64,000 nucleotides of DNA. Source: Monocercomonoides exilis (lineage: Eukaryota; Preaxostyla; Oxymonadida; Polymastigidae). Below, piece by piece: positions 59,716-64,000 of the stretch (its first letter is position 1; every line of letters starts with the position of its first letter). The stretch lies in the NCBI GenBank assembly GCA_001643675.2, contig LSRY02000029.1, positions 1 to 64,000 on the forward strand, in the 5' to 3' direction. The notes beneath the pieces are model-generated. The model had not been told where the DNA came from. It saw only the letters and a list, made by a program, of their open reading frames with translations, and searched no databases. The position numbers and the translations under genes were made by a program.

Positions 59716-61194
59716 ATGGGAACTTCAGAATCTTCCTTAAAAGAACTTGAAAGTTCTGATACCAAATTAAAAGCAGATGTCATTTTATCTAAATTAGGAT
59801 TCGATGTGAAAGAGTTAGATGCTGACAAACAAGAAGGAATTTTGGAATATCTTAGGAACACTGCTCAAACTCTTGTAAATTTCATTTCAGATGGAACATC
59901 AACATCTCTTGCTCTTTCAATTGCAAGTCATTTGAATGCTCATGCACATGAAGCAGATAGCATTGCGGAAATGATTTCAAATAAAATAAGTTTTTATTCA
60001 AAGTTTTTATTTTTCAAATTTGAATAATTTCAATTTTAGGTAAAAATGTTGAAATCCATGAAAATGAGTGTGATGCCTCTGAGTCATCTATTAGCATTTC
60101 GAAGGAATGTGCACTTCTCTCAGATGTTAGCAAATCTCAAAGAAGAATTAAGAAGTTCATTTGTCAAGTTTGCTTTTACTAAGTGGTTAATTTTTTTTTT
60201 TTGAATGCATTAAAAAAACTTTTCTTAACGTTGCCAGCAAACAATGGAGCTTCATGAAGAATTATTAAATCTTTCGCGAGCTATTGCATTTCCTGAAGAA
60301 TTTAAGGAAAGATTTATGGATGGAAGCAAAGAATTAGAAAACGATCAAAACGATCAAAGTTGTGATGACATAAGGAAAATTGAAGATTCTAATCGGAAAA
60401 AAGCAAATGAAAAACTAATTAAACATGAAAAAAAGCCCAAAAAAGAGAGAGCAAAACATATTGAAGCTTCATTCTTTCCACCTGGGTGCAGTGTTGTTGC
60501 TGAAGGAAAGGAGGCGAATTGGACAACCACTGAATCAGCAGCGCTGTATGTTGAGCCTGCTGTTTCCAAGGGTGTCGTTCGCGCAACGTTCCGCCTGTCA
60601 AACACCGGGGAACCAGCAATGAATGCAGGTGTTGGGATATGTGCGTCTCCTATTGAAGACGACTTTTCGACGCAACCTGGGTTGAACAGCCGCTCGTGCC
60701 TGTGGTCGTGTAACGGGTCGCTGACGCAGGGCGCAGACCAGTCAGCGACTCCGACTGTGTTCCACGACGAGGAAGAGGTGAGTGTGGAGGTGGATGTGGA
60801 CAAGAGGGTGGTGGTGTTCTTCAAGGGAGAGGAGGCGTGCATGCTGTGCTTGACGTCGATTCCTCACTCTGTGCAATTCGTCGTATGCTACCTTTACTGA
60901 TGTTTTGTTTTTGATTGTTTTATTTTATTTTATTTTATATTTTCTTTTTGATCGAAATATTTTTCTTTTCTGGATCAACCATTCAATTTTTTCTATTTTT
61001 TTAACTGTTTCGTTGTTTTTTTTTAAAAAAATTTTCAACAAAATAAATATTTTCTATACACTTTTATTAATAATGTTCACTTTCAGGTCTATGCGCGCAA
61101 TGAAGGGGCGACTGCCACAATTGTGTCAATGACGAAAATAAAGAGTCTTTCCGTTGATGTGAACAATCTTATACCAATTGAATGGCACGATTAA
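59716..61194 (+). CDS. four-exon host gene, predicted myristoylated, C-terminal SPRY-like beta domain
   Basis: Exons 59716-59989, 60040-60167, 60238-60882 and 61087-61194 join in frame to 384 codons and a TAA. The introns are 50, 70 and 204 nt with donors gttttt, gtttgc and gtatgc and acceptors ttttag, tgccag and tttcag. The N-terminus MGTSESS fits the N-myristoylation pattern (Gly2, Ser6). Residues about 10-90 are helical and may be a repeat-type domain. A Lys/Glu-rich linker follows (near residues 180-205). The C-terminal 165 residues form a beta-rich domain with VVRATFRLSNTGEPAMNAGV, VEVDVDKRVVVFFKGEEAC and VQFVVYARNEGATATIVS. This resembles SPRY-like domains found at the C-terminus of many oxymonad-type proteins; that match is from memory. 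GC content is clearly higher in exon 3 than around it. Function unknown, perhaps membrane-linked signalling. Confidence 0.8.
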
Positions 61195-62503
61195 GATTGA
61201 AAACAAATACCCTTTTTTTTTTGTTTATTTTAATTGAAATATTCTTCCTTTTTTTTCAGATTTCGAACTGGTTTTTGGATTGTTGTGTGTGTAATTTTCG
61301 AATTGAAAAAAAAAATTCTTTTTTTGTTTGCTTTAACATTTAAAGTTGCCTTTTTATTTTGTTTTTTCAAAAACAATATGAATGAAACAGTTCTTTCATA
61401 TAGAACAATTTGGATTTTTTTTTTAAAAAAAAATGGACTTACCAGACGAATCAAATGAGAAGAAGATTTTTAGAATAGGAAAGGTGAAGAATTCGAAAGT
61501 GCTGTCAAACGAAAAAACGCAAAAAAATAACGTCATTCTTTAAAAAATTGTCAAAAGATTAGCAAATGTTATTTTTAACACTGGAATCATCTGACAATAA
61601 AAGAAAGAAAGAAAAGAAAAGAAAAATCAACAAAAAAAGAATATAAAATCTTGATTAAAACAGAAAAAAATAGAATAATATTTTCCAAATGGAAAGGTTG
61701 ATAATATTGTTTTATTCAAGAAGAGCAAATTATTTAACACAATTTTCAAGAGGAAAAGTGAATAAAACAACGTTTTGCATTTCGACATTAGCTGAATTAA
61801 TGCAAACTTTGAAGCAAGTAAAAATGGCAATTGTCCATTTTCTCATAACAAAACTGTAATCAACAAGTTAAAAATCAAATGCAAAACACAAAAAATTAAA
61901 AAATAAATAAATAAAAATTTTGAATCCAATCTTAAAACAAAGATTTCTTATCAAAGCAATCAATAGTGGGCACAATAAAACTTTCATTAAATAATTAAAA
62001 AGAAAAGAAAAGAAGGAGAAAGCAATAATAAAAAATTAAAACAAAAGTCAAAGAAAAAAGATTTTTTTAAAGAAACAAAATTTGTAAGAATTTCAATTAA
62101 ATAAAGAATTAAATAAAAAAAAAAAGAGGCTTCAGAGACAAGAAAAGAACCTAAAAAAGAAAATACATTGATGATATTTATATTGAGAAAATGTTGATTC
62201 ATTAAAAGCAAGCAAGAAAGAAAGAAAAAAGAAAGTTTATCAATAAAGAACAAATAAATGAAAGGTTAATAAATAAATATGTGTGAATTCAAGTAAAACC
62301 GCAACAAAAACATTTAAAGAAATTAATAAGAAGTTCGAATTACCTTTATTTATTTTTTTAAAGAAGAATCACAAAAAATAAATGAATATTAATTTCGAAA
62401 AAAAAGAAGAATGAAGAAGAAATAAATAATTGGCAATAAAGTGAAGATAAAGATAAAATAAAGATATTTGCACACATTTGAAAAAATAAATAAATAAACC
62501 AAT
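61195..62503. other. AT-rich intergenic stretch between convergent genes
   Basis: Long A and T runs with no coding signal. Both flanking genes point into it, so it should hold their 3' ends; no terminator or poly(A) signal could be picked out with confidence. Confidence 0.5.
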
Positions 62504-64000
62504 TTATAATAAAACACAACAGCCCAATCCTGATCTATCAGAGAGAGGAGGGTCAGAATGGCTGTAGCTGTAGCTGCTGAAGCTGCCTCTGTTGCTTTTA
62601 TTGCTAATGTTCATGTTGCTGTTAGTGTTGCCGTCATTTTGATGTTGTTCATTAGCCAATGCAGAAACAGAAGAAGAGGTGAATTTGCCTCTGATTAATT
62701 CTGCTTCCTTCATCTTTTTTATCTTTTCCTTTTCGTCTTCTTCCTCTTTACAATCATCATCATCATCTTCTTCTTCTTCTTCTTCTTCTTCTTCTTCTTC
62801 TTCTTCTTCTTCTTCTAATGATGATGTTAAGGATGAAAATGATGATGACGATGCTAATTGCATTGCCAAAGCAATCAACATTTTCTTTTTCTCCTTCTCC
62901 GCTTCTTCCTCCTCTCTTCCTTTCCCCTCTTCCTCAACCTCTTCCTCTTCCACTTCCTCTTTCTCACTAATTCCCCATTGCTCATCCAATTGATTCATCT
63001 TGTTTGTGCTTTTTCTTCCACTCAGTTTTGGAGAAGATAGCTTTTTGAATGCTAACACGCCTGTTGCATAAGCAGAATTTGTTGCATTTGCTGCATTCGA
63101 ATAAGAATTTGGATAGGAATTTGGATAAGAAGAGGAATAAGATGACGAATATGTCAATGAAGCAGAAGAAGCAGAGGTAAAAGGAGAAGAAGAGGAGGAG
63201 GAGGAAGATGATGAAGAAGAAGAAGCAAACGATGTTGCTGATGAAGCAGCAACTGCCCCACTCGTTGCATGTTGCTCTGTCACACAACGCTTCCCAGAGC
63301 CACTCAAATGAGGTGTGGAGAGAGGAGAAGCAGAACTATGCACTCCATTCATTGTATTCATTGTATTTACTCCATTTATTCCTTTCACTCCATGTAACTT
63401 ATTCACTCCACCCCCTCCATGTCCTCCATGTCCTCCACAAACAGGAGACAAACAAACAGAGCTTGAGTGTGACGGGGTCGAATTCCCCATCGAAGGAAAA
63501 ACCATTTTTTCATTGCTGCCAAATGTTTGATTGAGAGGCGAATGATGAGAAGCCAAAGGAGAGGAAAGTTCTGTTGAATGGAATGTGTTGGCTGCAACGT
63601 GCATAACATCACTGGGCTCATTCCCTTCTACATCTTCAGTCTGCGTGTGGGTGATGTCTTCTTCTTCTTCTTCTCCTTCTCCTTCTTCAATTTCCTCTTC
63701 TCCTTCTCTTCCTTCTCCTTTCCCACAAAGGGAATTATGATAGATTTCATTGCTTTTGATGCTTCTTCCACAAATTCTGTTCATTTTGACATTTTTATTC
63801 ATATTTGTGTTTGCAACATTTCTCTCTTTTTTATCTTTCCTCAATATTTTCAGTGAATTTCGTTCTTTTCTGTTTATCTGCTTCAATCCACCTTCTTCTT
63901 CTTCTCTAACAAAAAGACTGCAATTTTGTGGTGTGTTAAACAAAGCTGTGCTTTTCCTTGCTTCAACAATTGCATCGATATCTTCTTCCTCTTCTTCTTC
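62504..64000 (-). CDS. partial gene: acidic/Ser-rich protein ending in a CAAX box
   Basis: The frame is open from the window edge (64000) to TAA at 62504-62506, 498 codons; the 5' part is outside the window. The first residues in the window read DIDAIVEARKSTALFNTPQN after a short Glu run. It continues with Lys/Arg- and Glu-rich segments, a Gly/His/Asn repeat-like stretch (near 63360-63440), a poly-Ser run (near 63190-63220), a poly-Glu/Asp run coded by 62757-62816, and ends LGCCVLL. The last four residues CVLL fit a CAAX prenylation motif with Leu at the end (geranylgeranyl type), and the neighbouring Cys could be palmitoylated, so membrane attachment is likely. This is how small GTPases end, but no G-motif lies in the visible part. 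The low-complexity tracts are the reason for the many antisense frames here. Confidence 0.75.
   Translation of the reverse strand, partial: EEEEEEDIDAIVEARKSTALFNTPQNCSLFVREEEEGGLKQINRKERNSLKILRKDKKERNVANTNMNKNVKMNRICGRSIKSNEIYHNSLCGKGEGREGEEEIEEGEGEEEEEDITHTQTEDVEGNEPSDVMHVAANTFHSTELSSPLASHHSPLNQTFGSNEKMVFPSMGNSTPSHSSSVCLSPVCGGHGGHGGGGVNKLHGVKGINGVNTMNTMNGVHSSASPLSTPHLSGSGKRCVTEQHATSGAVAASSATSFASSSSSSSSSSSSSPFTSASSASLTYSSSYSSSYPNSYPNSYSNAANATNSAYATGVLAFKKLSSPKLSGRKSTNKMNQLDEQWGISEKEEVEEEEVEEEGKGREEEEAEKEKKKMLIALAMQLASSSSFSSLTSSLEEEEEEEEEEEEEEEEDDDDDCKEEEDEKEKIKKMKEAELIRGKFTSSSVSALANEQHQNDGNTNSNMNISNKSNRGSFSSYSYSHSDPPLSDRSGLGCCVLL
62757..62816 (-). repeat. triplet run coding Glu/Asp
   Basis: Pure cat then ttc triplets on the + strand, read on the minus strand as a long Glu run followed by Asp, in frame within the CAAX gene. 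Confidence 0.9.

Noticed and set aside
2809-63943. Non-ATG (TTG/GTG) starts at 2809, 50391, 53102 and 63943 as true starts
   Set aside because: These are products of an ORF caller; in this eukaryote the frames either extend upstream, follow an intron, or lack a start.
1-64000. tRNA, rRNA or spliceosomal RNA genes
   Set aside because: No cloverleaf, conserved rRNA segment or U-RNA motif was recognised by eye; a tRNAscan/Infernal run would be decisive.

Overview
The window is eukaryotic, AT-rich and dominated by decayed sequence and DNA transposons. Coding features that stand up are spliced genes with short GT-AG introns (48 to about 200 nt, donors mostly GTTTGN or GTATGN), long Ser and Glu homopolymer tracts, and repeated fragments of a surface beta-helix repeat family carrying the signature DVDACG..QQ..C.T.EYAL. 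That mix, with many Tc1/mariner, hAT, pogo and Harbinger-like elements, suggests an anaerobic protist of the oxymonad (Preaxostyla) type. This is an inference from family content, not a database result. The long intact frames use CAA/CAG for Gln and contain no internal TAA/TAG, so the standard code fits.

Layout: 1-2.45 kb, decayed low-complexity DNA. 2.56-5.5 kb, a ubiquitin-specific-protease-like (USP-like) gene with a 20-copy 60-bp coding minisatellite and one frameshift. 6.05-7.9 kb, a beta-helix pseudogene. 7.9-12.6 kb, decayed DNA. 12.58-18.90 kb, a 6.3-kb element with about 0.5-kb inverted termini that are themselves palindromes. It holds one three-exon gene (1330 aa) joining a USP-type peptidase to what looks like a DDE-type transposase, followed by a GC-rich pseudoknot-like segment. 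19.4-21.0 kb, an unrecognised multi-exon gene. 21.5-26.0 and 36.9-40.7 kb, two decayed copies of a segmental duplication. Between them lies a mariner-type element (26.99-36.04 kb) into which a 6.9-kb hAT element with a perfect 8-bp target duplication has inserted. 41.48-45.21 kb, a second hAT-type element without a recognisable transposase. 45.24-47.58 kb, a pogo/Tigger-like element. 48.97-50.39 kb, a Harbinger-like transposase pseudogene. 51.5-53.1 kb, a long open beta-helix gene fragment. 57.52-59.53 kb, a Tc1 element split by a 450-bp MITE. 59.7-61.2 kb, a four-exon host gene. 62.5-64.0 kb, the 3' part of a gene ending in a CAAX box.

The most unusual item is the USP-transposase element. 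A second USP-like gene at 2.56 kb has a first exon of the same length and phase (166 nt, phase 1) but lacks the transposase-like half, so the two may be autonomous and reduced or domesticated members of one lineage. Several single-base frameshifts lie in or next to homopolymer runs. Whether these are real decay, recoding or assembly error decides how many transposases here are intact.
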